Assembly: GCF_036492635.1 (NCBI RefSeq) | Contig: NZ_AP025305.1 | Coordinates: forward strand, 1,240,001-1,304,000 | Reading direction: 5' to 3' | Origin: Aureibacter tunicatorum | GTDB taxonomy: Bacteria > Bacteroidota > Bacteroidia > Cytophagales > Cyclobacteriaceae | Length of the DNA stretch: 64,000 nucleotides | Shown here: in pieces, positions 9,728 through 18,374 of the stretch | How positions within the stretch are numbered: the stretch's first letter is position 1 | Layout of the letters: every line of letters starts with the position of its first letter | The notes under the pieces: model-generated | What the model saw: the letters and a program-made list of their open reading frames with translations, nothing else | Told to the model about the DNA's origin: nothing | Databases searched by the model: none | Translations under genes and position numbers: made by a program

Positions 9728-9801
9728 TGGACCCAACAGGGCTCGAACCTGTGACCCTCTGATTATGAGTCAGATGCTCTAACCAACTGAGCTATGGGTC
9801 C
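9728..9801 (-). tRNA. tRNA with anticodon CAT, copy 3 (probable Ile2; Met possible)
   Basis: Identical to copy 1 at 9292; third CAT gene of the array. Confidence 0.85.
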
Positions 9802-9831
9802 TTTCTTCACAAGGAAGATATGTTTTAATAG

Positions 9832-9906
9832 TGGGCCCTACTGGATTCGAACCAGTGACCCCCTGCTTGTAAGGCAGGTGCTCTGAACCAACTGAGCTAA
9901 GAGCCC
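9832..9906 (-). tRNA. tRNA-Val(TAC), copy 3
   Basis: Identical to the Val gene at 9395; third and last Val copy. Confidence 0.95.
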
Positions 9907-9946
9907 GAATAAATTCGGAAGCAAAGTGAATTGCTTTTAATTAATG

Positions 9947-10020
9947 TGGACCCAACAGGGCTCGAACCTGTGACCCTCTGATTATGAGTCAGATGCTCTA
10001 ACCAACTGAGCTATGGGTCC
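9947..10020 (-). tRNA. tRNA with anticodon CAT, copy 4 (probable Ile2; Met possible)
   Basis: Identical to copy 1 at 9292. First gene of the array in the transcription direction; the array promoter should lie in the 233 bp between 10021 and the sirtuin start. Confidence 0.85.
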
Positions 10021-10253
10021 TAAAACAAGCTAGAAGCTTATTTCCCTCGTTTGGGGATGCAATATTAGGGAATACTTTTCAAATCCACAAATAGAAAATC
10101 ATTCATATTAAAAAAAATATTTTGGAATTAATGACTATTAGACTTGGGGTGCATTGAACCTTATTGAAGGTTTTAAGTGTTGCAACTTATTGCTCAATGG
10201 TTTAACTTCATGAAGAGAGTGTGTAATAGGGAGAAAAGTAAATGTGAAAAATA

Positions 10254-10961
10254 ATGAATGACAAGCAGGCAAGAAAAAAAATGGTAGTGCTTACTGGTGC
10301 GGGAGTAAGCGCCGAAAGCGGACTGAGAACTTTTAGAGATTCAGGAGGTTTGTGGGAAGGTTATGATGTCATGAAGGTGGCTAGCATTGAGGGGTGGCAT
10401 GAAGACCAGGAATTGGTTTTGTCATTTTATAATCAAAGGAGAAAAGACGCATTGAAGTCTGAGCCCAATCAAGCTCATAAGATTTTGAAAGAGTTGGAGG
10501 CTTATTTTGATTTAAAGATTGTAACTCAAAATGTGGATAATTTGCATGAAAAAGCAGGTAGTTCTCACGTATTGCATTTGCATGGCTCTTTGTTTGAAGC
10601 TAAAAGCTCTAAAGATGAAAGCTTGATTTATCCCATGGAGGGAGATATTCATTTGGGAGATCAATGTGAAAAAGGAAGTCAGTTGAGGCCTAATATTGTT
10701 TGGTTTGGCGAAGCTGTGCCGATGATGGATAAGGCAATCGAAGAAGTTTTGGACGCTGACATCTTTTTGATTTTAGGAACTTCCTTGGCTGTTTATCCCG
10801 CGGCGAGTTTGATTGAGTATGTCAATGACAATGCGGAATTGTTCCTAGTAGATCCTGTTATGCCGGATAAAGAATTGCCGAGACATATGAAGTTTGTTCA
10901 GAATGTCGCAACCAAAGGCATGATTGAAGTTAAAAAACTGTTGTTGGAAGAATTGGATTAG
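10254..10961 (+). CDS. NAD-dependent protein deacylase, class III sirtuin (Sir2/CobB/SIRT5 type)
   Basis: Removes acyl groups, probably succinyl or malonyl as well as acetyl, from protein lysines using NAD+. Visible are GAGVSAESG (residues 15-23) and TFRDSGGLW for NAD binding, the class III pair Tyr59/Arg62 (YNQR) that reads acidic acyl groups, QNVDNLHEKAG (92-102), catalytic His110 in HLHG, and GTSLAVYPAASL near the C-terminus. At 235 aa it is normal for bacteria. The usual four zinc cysteines are missing; only Cys138 remains in that module. The ATG chosen is the first in frame. It is monocistronic and sits between two opposing tRNA arrays. Confidence 0.93.
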   Translation: MNDKQARKKMVVLTGAGVSAESGLRTFRDSGGLWEGYDVMKVASIEGWHEDQELVLSFYNQRRKDALKSEPNQAHKILKELEAYFDLKIVTQNVDNLHEKAGSSHVLHLHGSLFEAKSSKDESLIYPMEGDIHLGDQCEKGSQLRPNIVWFGEAVPMMDKAIEEVLDADIFLILGTSLAVYPAASLIEYVNDNAELFLVDPVMPDKELPRHMKFVQNVATKGMIEVKKLLLEELD

Positions 10962-10988
10962 ATAAGAATGAGTGCCTTGTGTGAAGAG

Positions 10989-11062
10989 TGGCGAGAACGA
11001 GAGTTGAACTCGTGACCTCCGGGTTATGAATCCGACGCTCTAACCAACTGAGCTACCTCGCC
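10989..11062 (-). tRNA. tRNA-Met(CAT), elongator type, copy 1
   Basis: 74-nt cloverleaf: acceptor GGCGAGG/TCTCGCC, D arm GCTC/GAGC, anticodon loop TTCATAA and T loop TTCAACT. CCA is not encoded. G4-C69 and A5-T68 differ from the TilS-recognised pattern, and the loop resembles Bacillus elongator tRNA-Met, so Met rather than Ile2. The base of the anticodon loop has an A31-C39 mismatch. Last gene in the transcription direction; no clear terminator before the sirtuin stop 27 bp away. Confidence 0.9.
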
Positions 11063-11106
11063 GATGATATTTTGAATTAAAGACTCTATGAATCTTTGTT
11101 AAAGAG

Positions 11107-11180
11107 TGGCGAGAACGAGAGTTGAACTCGTGACCTCCGGGTTATGAATCCGACGCTCTAACCAACTGAGCTACCTCGCC
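11107..11180 (-). tRNA. tRNA-Met(CAT), elongator type, copy 2
   Basis: Identical to the gene at 10989; the spacer to copy 1 is 44 bp. Confidence 0.9.
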
Positions 11181-11223
11181 AATAATATTTTGGATGAAGA
11201 TTATGTGAATCTTTGTTAAAGAG

Positions 11224-11297
11224 TGGCGAGAACGAGAGTTGAACTCGTGACCTCCGGGTTATGAATCCGACGCTCTAACCAACTGAGCTACCTCGCC
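11224..11297 (-). tRNA. tRNA-Met(CAT), elongator type, copy 3
   Basis: Identical to the gene at 10989; the spacer differs from its neighbours by several substitutions. Confidence 0.9.
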
Positions 11298-11342
11298 GAT
11301 AATATTTTGAATTAAAGATTCTGTTAATCTTGTGTTAAAGAG

Positions 11343-11416
11343 TGGCGAGAACGAGAGTTGAACTCGTGACCTCCGGGTTATGAATCCGACGCTCTAACCA
11401 ACTGAGCTACCTCGCC
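11343..11416 (-). tRNA. tRNA-Met(CAT), elongator type, copy 4
   Basis: Identical to the gene at 10989. Confidence 0.9.
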
Positions 11417-11460
11417 AATAATATTTTGAATTAAAGATTTTGTTAATCTTTGTTAAAGAG

Positions 11461-11534
11461 TGGCGAGAACGAGAGTTGAACTCGTGACCTCCGGGTTATG
11501 AATCCGACGCTCTAACCAACTGAGCTACCTCGCC
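11461..11534 (-). tRNA. tRNA-Met(CAT), elongator type, copy 5
   Basis: Identical to the gene at 10989. First gene of the array in the transcription direction, so the promoter should lie in 11535-11778, which also holds the divergent promoter of the LptF/G gene. Confidence 0.9.
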
Positions 11535-11778
11535 AAAACGGACTGCAAATATAATTGGATGCTTTGCTTAAAAGCAAGTCTTTTGATGTATTATTTTGCC
11601 GTTTTCAAACATATGAAGCTTAAGGGCTTGATTTATAGAAACAAATAAATTTTTATTATTGAACAAAACTGGGCCAACTTATATTCTGCATAGAGATGAA
11701 CTTTGATCTTTGTAAGTAAACATATTTATTCTTTAATTTACAGATTGGTGTGCGACGTGTGTTTGTTACTGAATTTGT

Positions 11779-13443
11779 ATGAAAAAACTCGATAAACTAA
11801 TATATCAATCTTTTTTAGGGCCTTTTCTATTGACCTTGGTTGTGGTGATCTTCATCTTATTGATGCAATTATTGTTGCGTTATTTTGATGATTTGGTAGG
11901 AAAAGATCTTGGAGTAGGCGTGTTGGTTGAACTATTCTTTTATTTAGCAGTCTATTTATCGCCGCAGGCTTTTCCATTGGCCGTATTGCTGGCCTCTTTG
12001 ATAACCTTCGGTAATCTTGGAGAGCATTTTGAATTGACTGCGATCAAGGCTTCAGGGATTTCGTTGCTCAGAGCTTTGCAGCCGATTTTCTTTTTCGCAA
12101 TCTTTTTGACGGGAATGGCTTTCTATTTCAATAGTTTTATAGTCCCCAAGGCCAATGCCAAAGCATTTAGGTTACTCTGGGATGTGAAGCAAAAGAAAGC
12201 AGCTATGCAGTTGCCTGAAGGGTCGTTTTATAGGGATTTGCCGGGGTTTCAGATTAAGGCTAATAAGAAGTTTCCCGATGGCAGGTTAAGAGAGGTGATT
12301 ATTTACGATCATTCGGACAATGATGGGAATACGGCTCAAATTTTAGCGGATTCTGGGAAAATGTATACTATCATGGAAGGAGCTTATTTGGTAATGGAGC
12401 TTTATTCTGGGAATAGATACGCAGAGTCAACAACATCAACCGGAGGCACAAGAAGGCCAAGGAATATCATAGAGCCTTATGAAAGGAATGATTTCGATTC
12501 TATGAAAATGGTATTTAGTTTGTCTTCTTTTGAGATGGGAGAGACAGATGAAAGTTTATTTCAAGGACAAAGAATGACGAAGACCTTGCCGGAACTGTTG
12601 ACCGCTTTGGACTCTATGAGTCTTGATCTTGATAATGTCAAGTATGAGTTTTACCAAGATTTGCCTTCGTATTTTTCGTTTCACTTGAGAGAAGGAATCA
12701 AGGTGCCTGAGAATATCAAGGTTAATGTTAAGAAAAGAGATTCGATATTGAACGCGCTCCATCAAAAGGAGCAAGAGGAGTTGGATAAGCAACAAGTTGC
12801 TAAAAATGAAACTGAAAAAGAAAAAGCTATTGATAGTTTGGACGTCTTAAATGAAGAGGTGGCCGAATCTCAAGAGGAGAAGGATTCTTTGACAGAAGAG
12901 CTTGTGGCGTATAGCGTGTCAACTGATACGACAGACTATATAGCCAAATTAGATTCAGCCGCAGCAGTCTCTGGCAGGGAAAGCGCGATGATAAAAGCTG
13001 CTCAAGGCAAGGTCAGGGGAGCGAAGACAAGACTTCAAGTGAAGGCTGATCGAATAGAAAACATGCAAAAGAATATTTACAAGTTTGAAATCGCTAAGGC
13101 TAAGAAATATTCTGAAGCGTTCGCTTGTCTGATTATGTTTCTGATAGGTGCGCCGCTTGGGTCGATTATCAAAAAAGGAGGGCTTGGAATGCCTGTATTG
13201 ATTTCCATTGCATTTTTTATTGTTTATTATGTAGTGAATGTGACGGGAGACAAATGGGCGAAAGAGGGAATTATTTCTTCGGAGCTGGGTCTATGGTTGG
13301 CTAATATTTTGCTGTTGCCTATAGGGTTGTTCTTTTTACGACAAGCGAAAAACGACGCCAGGATATTCGAAGTTGATTATTATAAAGTTGCTGTTGCAAA
13401 GCTGAAAAAGAGGTTTGGAGGCAAGAAGATTGCAACAAAATAA
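11779..13443 (+). CDS. LptF/LptG family permease (YjgP/YjgQ), LPS transport to the outer membrane
   Basis: Inner-membrane component of the Lpt machine that extracts lipopolysaccharide and passes it to the periplasmic bridge, working with an LptB ATPase encoded elsewhere. Three membrane helices lie at the N-terminus (about residues 13-34, 50-78, 95-118) and three at the C-terminus (about 445-535), around a periplasmic beta-jellyroll. Within the periplasmic part, residues ~325-440 are an unusually charged, Glu/Lys/Ser-rich insertion with coiled-coil character, which makes the protein 554 aa compared with ~360 aa in proteobacteria. Large insertions do occur in Bacteroidota members. Only one gene is present here, so whether it plays the LptF or LptG role cannot be told. 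It lies 72 bp before rpsO. Confidence 0.88.
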   Translation: MKKLDKLIYQSFLGPFLLTLVVVIFILLMQLLLRYFDDLVGKDLGVGVLVELFFYLAVYLSPQAFPLAVLLASLITFGNLGEHFELTAIKASGISLLRALQPIFFFAIFLTGMAFYFNSFIVPKANAKAFRLLWDVKQKKAAMQLPEGSFYRDLPGFQIKANKKFPDGRLREVIIYDHSDNDGNTAQILADSGKMYTIMEGAYLVMELYSGNRYAESTTSTGGTRRPRNIIEPYERNDFDSMKMVFSLSSFEMGETDESLFQGQRMTKTLPELLTALDSMSLDLDNVKYEFYQDLPSYFSFHLREGIKVPENIKVNVKKRDSILNALHQKEQEELDKQQVAKNETEKEKAIDSLDVLNEEVAESQEEKDSLTEELVAYSVSTDTTDYIAKLDSAAAVSGRESAMIKAAQGKVRGAKTRLQVKADRIENMQKNIYKFEIAKAKKYSEAFACLIMFLIGAPLGSIIKKGGLGMPVLISIAFFIVYYVVNVTGDKWAKEGIISSELGLWLANILLLPIGLFFLRQAKNDARIFEVDYYKVAVAKLKKRFGGKKIATK

Positions 13444-13444
13444 A

Positions 13445-13474
13445 TTGCTAGTAATAATAAATTACGTATCTTTG
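13445..13474 (+). promoter_or_regulatory. rpsO promoter, Bacteroidota -33/-7 type
   Basis: TATCTTTG at 13467-13474 matches the TAnnTTTG -7 consensus exactly, and TTG at 13445-13447 lies 19 bp upstream as the -33 element. The element begins right after the LptF/G stop and leaves a ~35-nt leader before the rpsO ATG. Confidence 0.6.
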
Positions 13475-13515
13475 CGTCTTGAAATAAGTTTTATTAACAT
13501 TTATTTAAGCTAATC

Positions 13516-13791
13516 ATGTATTTAACGAAAGAGAAAAAAACTGAAATTTTCGAGAATCATGGTCGGTTGAAGTCTACATCTGATACCGGTTCTCCAGAGT
13601 CTCAAATTGCTTTGTTCACGTTTAGAATTAATCACTTGACTGAGCACTTGAAGCAAAACAAAAAAGATCACTCGACTCGTCTTGGTCTTTTGAAATTGGT
13701 AGGTAAAAGAAGAAGACTTTTGGATTACTTGATGAAAAATGATATCGAGAGATATAGAGCAATTATTGCTGAACTAGGAATCAGAAAGTAA
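13516..13791 (+). CDS. rpsO: 30S ribosomal protein S15
   Basis: Small-subunit protein that binds the central domain of 16S rRNA early in assembly. The 91-aa product matches the family length (~89) and carries the conserved core [22 protein letters not shown] and RRRLLDYL, split here across helices 2 to 4. Start at the first ATG, ~40 bp after a good promoter. The rpsO-pnp order is the usual bacterial arrangement; a terminator-like hairpin at 13807-13835 separates the two. Confidence 0.98.
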   Translation: MYLTKEKKTEIFENHGRLKSTSDTGSPESQIALFTFRINHLTEHLKQNKKDHSTRLGLLKLVGKRRRLLDYLMKNDIERYRAIIAELGIRK

Positions 13792-13806
13792 TTTTATCGA
13801 GATAGC

Positions 13807-13835
13807 AGAGGGGATTCAGACGGGTTCCCTCTTTT
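13807..13835 (+). terminator. Hairpin between rpsO and pnp (terminator or processing site)
   Basis: AGAGGGGA (13807-13814) pairs with TTCCCTCT (13825-13832), followed by TTT. In other bacteria the same interval carries a terminator and an RNase III site controlling pnp; which of these applies here cannot be told. Confidence 0.6.
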
Positions 13836-13946
13836 ACTGTTTTAATGGGAGGGTGTGTTTTTGGACTTATGTGGTGATCATCTTCTCTATCCGTCTATTT
13901 TAAAAATAAAGAAAATATATACTTTAGATATTTTTATTCTAATTCT

Positions 13947-16154
13947 ATGTCACTTAACGTTTTTACGAAGAATATAAATTTGCCTGATGGTCGTGAAATC
14001 ACGATCGAAACAGGTAAGCTTGCGAAGCAGGCTGATGGATCTGTAGTGGTTCGAATGGGAGATACAATGCTTTTAGCTACTGTTGTTTCCAGCAAAGACG
14101 CTATGGATGGTATCGATTTTTTGCCGCTTTCGGTTGATTATCAAGAAAAATTCGCTTCAGCAGGTCGTATCCCTGGAGGTTTCTTGAAAAGAGAAGGAAG
14201 ATTGTCTGATTTTGAAGTGTTGGTTTCAAGATTAGTGGATAGAGCGATCAGACCATTGTTCCCAAGCGATTATCATGCGGATACACAGGTGATGATTCAG
14301 TTGATCTCAGCTGATAAGGACGCGCTTCCTGATCAATTGGCTGCTTTGGCCGCTTCCGCTGCTTTGACGATTTCTGATATTCCATTCAATGGGCCGATTT
14401 CTGAAGTTAGAGTAGTAAGACATGAGAATGAATATTTGGTAAACCCTACACCTGAGCAACTTGATAACGCTGACATAGATTTGATCGTAGCTGCTACTAT
14501 GGAGAATATCCTTATGGTAGAAGGTGAGATGGATGAAGTTTCTGAGTCTGAAATGCTTGAGGCAATGAAAGTTGCGCATGATGCGATTAGAACTCAATGT
14601 CAAGCTCAGTTGGAACTGGCTTCTGAAATGGGAGTTGGCGAAAAGAGAGAGTATTGTCATGAAGACAGCGATGAGGAATTAAGAAAAGAATTGTTTGAAA
14701 AGTTGTATGCGCGTGTTTATGCGATTTTCGAACAACATATTACGAATAAAAACGAAAGAAAGCAGACGATCAAGGCTGTCAAAGAAGCATATTTAGCTGA
14801 ATTGGCGGAAGATCATGAAGTTGATTTGTCTTTGGTGGATAAGTATTTCAATGAAATTGAAAAGAAAGCCGCTAGAGAATATGTTCTGGATACAAATATT
14901 AGAATTGACGGAAGAAAGCCGAATGAAGTAAGACCTGTTTGGTGTGAAGTGGATTACTTGCCAACACCTCATGGTTCTGCAGTGTTCACAAGAGGCGAGA
15001 CTCAGTCATTGTGTACTGTTACTTTAGGAACTAAGCTTGATGAGCAAATCATCGACAGAGCTATGGTGAATGATGTTAGCAGATTTTTATTGCACTACAA
15101 TTTCCCAGGTTTCTCAACAGGGGAAGTGAGACCAAATAGAGGTCCGGGTCGTAGAGAAGTAGGACATGGAAACTTGGCTTTGAGAGCTTTGAAGCAAGTG
15201 TTGCCTCCAAAAGATGAAAACCCTTATACAATAAGAATCGTTTCAGATATACTTGAGTCTAATGGATCTTCGTCCATGGCTACAGTTTGTGGTGGTACTT
15301 TGGCGTTGATGGATGCGGGTATTGCTATCAAAAGACCTGTTTCAGGTATTGCTATGGGAATGATTTCGGATAGCGAGACAGGAAGATACGCGATTTTGTC
15401 TGATATCTTGGGTGATGAGGATCACTTGGGAGATATGGACTTTAAAGTTACAGGTACTGAAAAGGGAATCACTGCTTGCCAAATGGATATCAAGGTGGAT
15501 GGACTTTCTTATGAAGTTCTTGAAACTGCATTGATGCAAGCTAACGAAGGTAGAAACCATATATTAGGCGAAATGCTTAAGGTAATGCCAGAGACTAGAG
15601 AAGACTTTAAACCTAATGCGCCTAGAACTTGTTCTCTATACATCCATAAAGATACTATCGGAGCATTGATAGGACCTGGAGGTAAAGTTGTTCAGGAGAT
15701 TCAAGCTGAGACAAACACTACTATCGTTATCGAAGAAGTGGATGGTAAAGGTTTGGTGAATATCTTCGCTTCTAATCAAGATGACATGGACAAGGCTGTG
15801 ACTTGGGTTAAGAACATCGTTGCTATGCCTGAGGTTGGAGAGGTTTATGAAGCTAAAGTGAAATCTATCATGCCTTTCGGTGCTTTCGTTGAGTTCTTGC
15901 CTAACAAAGAAGGTTTGTTGCATATCTCTGAGATTAAGAGAGAGCGTCTTGAAAATATGGATGGTGTCTTGGAAGTTGGTGAAATGATAAAGGTTAAGCT
16001 GATTGACATTGACAAGAAAACAGGCAAGTTCAAGCTTTCAAGAAAAGTTTTATTGCCTAAGCCAGAGAGAAGTGGGAACGGAAAGTCTGAAGAGGGTGGC
16101 AATCAAGAAAGACGTTCTGGTGGTAAAGGAAGACCGCCAAGAAGGAACGCTTAA
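13947..16154 (+). CDS. pnp: Polyribonucleotide nucleotidyltransferase (PNPase)
   Basis: Phosphorolytic 3'-5' exoribonuclease that degrades mRNA to nucleoside diphosphates; trimeric and cytoplasmic. Two RNase PH domains (about residues 10-145 and 325-460) flank an all-helical PNPase domain (~240-320). Then come a KH domain with the loop [10 protein letters not shown] (~570-585) and an S1 domain (~628-700; [19 protein letters not shown]). The C-terminal tail is Gly/Arg/Lys-rich ([19 protein letters not shown]). The 735-aa length is normal. It follows rpsO by 155 bp with a hairpin between them; its own promoter in 13840-13940 is possible. Confidence 0.98.
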   Translation: MSLNVFTKNINLPDGREITIETGKLAKQADGSVVVRMGDTMLLATVVSSKDAMDGIDFLPLSVDYQEKFASAGRIPGGFLKREGRLSDFEVLVSRLVDRAIRPLFPSDYHADTQVMIQLISADKDALPDQLAALAASAALTISDIPFNGPISEVRVVRHENEYLVNPTPEQLDNADIDLIVAATMENILMVEGEMDEVSESEMLEAMKVAHDAIRTQCQAQLELASEMGVGEKREYCHEDSDEELRKELFEKLYARVYAIFEQHITNKNERKQTIKAVKEAYLAELAEDHEVDLSLVDKYFNEIEKKAAREYVLDTNIRIDGRKPNEVRPVWCEVDYLPTPHGSAVFTRGETQSLCTVTLGTKLDEQIIDRAMVNDVSRFLLHYNFPGFSTGEVRPNRGPGRREVGHGNLALRALKQVLPPKDENPYTIRIVSDILESNGSSSMATVCGGTLALMDAGIAIKRPVSGIAMGMISDSETGRYAILSDILGDEDHLGDMDFKVTGTEKGITACQMDIKVDGLSYEVLETALMQANEGRNHILGEMLKVMPETREDFKPNAPRTCSLYIHKDTIGALIGPGGKVVQEIQAETNTTIVIEEVDGKGLVNIFASNQDDMDKAVTWVKNIVAMPEVGEVYEAKVKSIMPFGAFVEFLPNKEGLLHISEIKRERLENMDGVLEVGEMIKVKLIDIDKKTGKFKLSRKVLLPKPERSGNGKSEEGGNQERRSGGKGRPPRRNA

Positions 16155-16176
16155 TTCCCCAAAGGTTTAAAAAAAA

Positions 16177-16217
16177 CCGAAAGCCAAAAATAAATCATAT
16201 AATTTTTGGCTTTTCGG
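16177..16217 (+). terminator. Long hairpin after pnp
   Basis: CCGAAAGCCAAAAAT (16177-16191) pairs with ATTTTTGGCTTTTCGG (16202-16217) with one bulged T. There is no clear U-run after it, so it may protect the 3' end of the mRNA rather than terminate transcription directly. Confidence 0.5.
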
Positions 16218-16364
16218 GTCGTTTATCATATAGTGTGGTTTGGAAAGCTGTTTTGCTTTTTATCTCCATGCTTTTTTGATTTGAGTATATGAGCATGATG
16301 CAAAATTATTAGTTTATTAATTTTTGTATTCTTAACTTGTATTTAATTAACAAAGAAATTTCGA

Positions 16365-17228
16365 ATGAGACAGCTCAAGATTAGTAAGCAAATTACCAAT
16401 AGAGAAAGCCAATCCTTGGACAAGTACTTGCAAGAGATCGGAAAAGTTGATCTTTTGACTCCGGACGAGGAGGTAGAACTTGCAAAGAGGATTAGAGAAG
16501 GTGATCAAATTGCGTTGGAAAAATTGACGAAAGCGAACTTAAGATTCGTAGTGTCAGTGGCAAAGCAATATCAGAATCAAGGGCTTTCTTTGGGGGATTT
16601 GATTAACGAGGGGAATCTTGGATTGATCAAAGCCGCGCAAAGATTTGACGAAACGAGGGGGTTTAAGTTTATTTCATATGCAGTGTGGTGGATTCGTCAG
16701 TCGATTCTTCAAGCGTTGGCAGAGCAGTCAAGAATAGTTCGTTTACCTCTTAACAGAGTTGGTTCTTTGAATAAGATTTCAAAAACATTCTCTGACTTGG
16801 AGCAAAAATATGAAAGAGAGCCTTCGCCGGATGAATTGGCGGAAGTTTTGGATGTCAGCACAGCGGAAGTAGTTGATACTATGAAGATTTCCGGTAGGCA
16901 TGTATCCATGGATGCTCCTTTTGTCCAAGGAGAAGAGAATAGTCTTTTGGACGTTTTGGAAAACGATTCGGAAGAAAAGCCTGATTCTGAGTTGATGAAC
17001 GACTCGTTGAGAAGAGAAGTGCAAAGAGCGCTTTCGACATTGACAAAAAGAGAGGCTGATGTGATTACATTATACTTTGGCTTGAATGGAGAGCATGCGA
17101 TGACTTTGGAAGAGATTGGCGAGAAATTCAATCTTACCAGAGAGCGTGTAAGACAAATTAAAGAAAAAGCTATTCGTAGATTAAGACATACTTCAAGAAG
17201 CAAAGCTTTAAAGCCTTATTTGGGATAA
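16365..17228 (+). CDS. rpoD: Primary RNA polymerase sigma factor (RpoD/SigA-like, short form)
   Basis: Sigma-70 factor directing core RNA polymerase to housekeeping promoters. At 287 aa it is the short form known from Bacteroidota, lacking region 1.1. Region 1.2 starts near residue 18 ([17 protein letters not shown]); region 2 includes [17 protein letters not shown] and [15 protein letters not shown], for -10 melting; region 3 follows. Region 4 near the C-terminus has the helix-turn-helix [20 protein letters not shown]. The ATG chosen gives a basic N-terminus (MRQLKISKQ) typical of the group. It is a single gene with a terminator after it. RpoD is favoured over an alternative sigma by the complete 1.2-4 set. 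Confidence 0.95.
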   Translation: MRQLKISKQITNRESQSLDKYLQEIGKVDLLTPDEEVELAKRIREGDQIALEKLTKANLRFVVSVAKQYQNQGLSLGDLINEGNLGLIKAAQRFDETRGFKFISYAVWWIRQSILQALAEQSRIVRLPLNRVGSLNKISKTFSDLEQKYEREPSPDELAEVLDVSTAEVVDTMKISGRHVSMDAPFVQGEENSLLDVLENDSEEKPDSELMNDSLRREVQRALSTLTKREADVITLYFGLNGEHAMTLEEIGEKFNLTRERVRQIKEKAIRRLRHTSRSKALKPYLG

Positions 17229-17250
17229 AATTTTACGTTTTGGATATAAT

Positions 17251-17282
17251 AAGGGTCTCTTTTAATCAGGAGACCTTTTTTT
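17251..17282 (+). terminator. Rho-independent terminator after rpoD
   Basis: GGTCTC (17254-17259) pairs with GAGACC (17270-17275), extended by flanking A/T pairs and followed by seven T residues. Confidence 0.85.
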
Positions 17283-17395
17283 GTAATGTGTTAAATCGTA
17301 TTAAAATCGATGCAGCATTTGAGAGATTTAGTAACTATCATCGAAGCGATTGCGTAAGGTGAAGTTGGAAATGTCGTCTGTATTGAAAAATTACT

Positions 17396-17403
17396 TATTT
17401 TTG
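17396..17403 (+). promoter_or_regulatory. Possible -7 element for trxB
   Basis: TATTTTTG fits TAnnTTTG and lies 30 bp before the trxB ATG. No TTG sits at the usual -33 distance, so support is partial. Confidence 0.35.
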
Positions 17404-17432
17404 TGTAATAGAAAAATAGAAGAATAAAAGTT

Positions 17433-18374
17433 ATGAACAGAGAAGAAGTCGAAGTTTTGATCTTAGGATCAGGTCCGGCAGGATATACTGCAGCAATATA
17501 TGCGTCTAGAGCTGGCTTGAAACCGGTATTGTATCAAGGTTCTCAACCAGGAGGCCAATTGACGATTACTAATGATGTAGAAAACTTCCCTGGTTATCCT
17601 GAAGGCATTAATGGCCCTCAGATGATGATGGATCTTGAGCAACAAGCAAAAAGATTCGATGCGGATATCCGTATTGGTTTAGCTACTGCTGTTGATTTTT
17701 CTTCTTACCCTCACGTAGTTACGATTGATGAAGAAAAAGAAATTTCAGCTAAAACTGTTATTATATCCACTGGTGCTTCTGCGAAGTGGTTGGGCTTGCC
17801 TTCTGAAGATAAGTACAATGGTCAAGGAGTTTCTGCTTGCGCTGTTTGTGACGGATTTTTCTATAGAGGACAAGATGTAGCTGTTGTTGGTGCTGGAGAT
17901 ACTGCTTGTGAAGAAGCTGCATATCTTTCAAAGATTTGCAACAAAGTTTATATGATCGTAAGAAGAGATGAAATGAGAGCTTCTAAGATTATGCAAAGTA
18001 GAGTTGAGAACGCTGAAAACATTGAGATCCTTTGGAATACGGAAACAGAGGAAATTCTAGGAGACGAAAACGGTGTGAATAAAGCTAGACTTGTGAACAA
18101 TGTTACCAAAGAGGTTTCTGAAATTGATGTTACAGGATTCTTCGTAGCTATTGGACATAAGCCGAATACCGATATTTTTGCTGACTACCTTGAGATGGAT
18201 GACGCGGGTTATATTGTAACTAAGCCTGATTCAAGCAAGACAAATGTAGAAGGCGTTTTTGCCGCTGGCGATGCTCAAGATAAAATCTATCGTCAGGCTG
18301 TGACTGCTGCTGGAACTGGATGTATGGCGGCATTGGATGCGGAGAGGTTTTTGGCAGCTAAAGAATTGGTGTAA
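17433..18374 (+). CDS. trxB: Thioredoxin-disulfide reductase
   Basis: FAD enzyme that passes electrons from NADPH to thioredoxin. The N-terminal FAD motif GSGPAGYTAAIYASRAG (about 12-28), the redox-active CAVC at residues 136-139, the NADPH motif GAGDTACEEAAYL and the C-terminal FAD motif VFAAGDAQD are all present. At 313 aa it is a standard low-molecular-weight bacterial reductase. The stop overlaps the start of the next gene (TAATG), so the M23 peptidase is probably translated from the same mRNA. Confidence 0.97.
   Translation: MNREEVEVLILGSGPAGYTAAIYASRAGLKPVLYQGSQPGGQLTITNDVENFPGYPEGINGPQMMMDLEQQAKRFDADIRIGLATAVDFSSYPHVVTIDEEKEISAKTVIISTGASAKWLGLPSEDKYNGQGVSACAVCDGFFYRGQDVAVVGAGDTACEEAAYLSKICNKVYMIVRRDEMRASKIMQSRVENAENIEILWNTETEEILGDENGVNKARLVNNVTKEVSEIDVTGFFVAIGHKPNTDIFADYLEMDDAGYIVTKPDSSKTNVEGVFAAGDAQDKIYRQAVTAAGTGCMAALDAERFLAAKELV

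Larger units (their letters stand above)
9292..10020 (-). repeat. Tandem tRNA repeat, period 218-219 bp (CAT tRNA + tRNA-Val)x3 + CAT tRNA
   Basis: The unit [CAT tRNA - spacer - tRNA-Val - spacer] occurs three full times plus a final CAT tRNA. Starts are 9292, 9510, 9728 and 9947. The spacers are near-identical too (shared TCTTCACAAGGAAGAT and AATTCGG blocks), so the array grew by recent duplication or is kept uniform by recombination. Confidence 0.9.
10989..11534 (-). repeat. Five-copy tandem tRNA-Met repeat, period ~118 bp
   Basis: Five identical 74-nt tRNA genes separated by 43-45-bp spacers that share a common core (ATATTTTGAATTAAAGA and TTAAAGAG) but have diverged, while the genes have not. 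This points to duplication followed by selection or gene conversion on the tRNA part. Confidence 0.9.

Noticed and set aside
9292-11534. Regularly spaced repeats resembling a CRISPR array
   Set aside because: The repeats fold as complete tRNA cloverleaves of 74-75 nt with normal anticodons, and the spacers are similar to each other, not unique.
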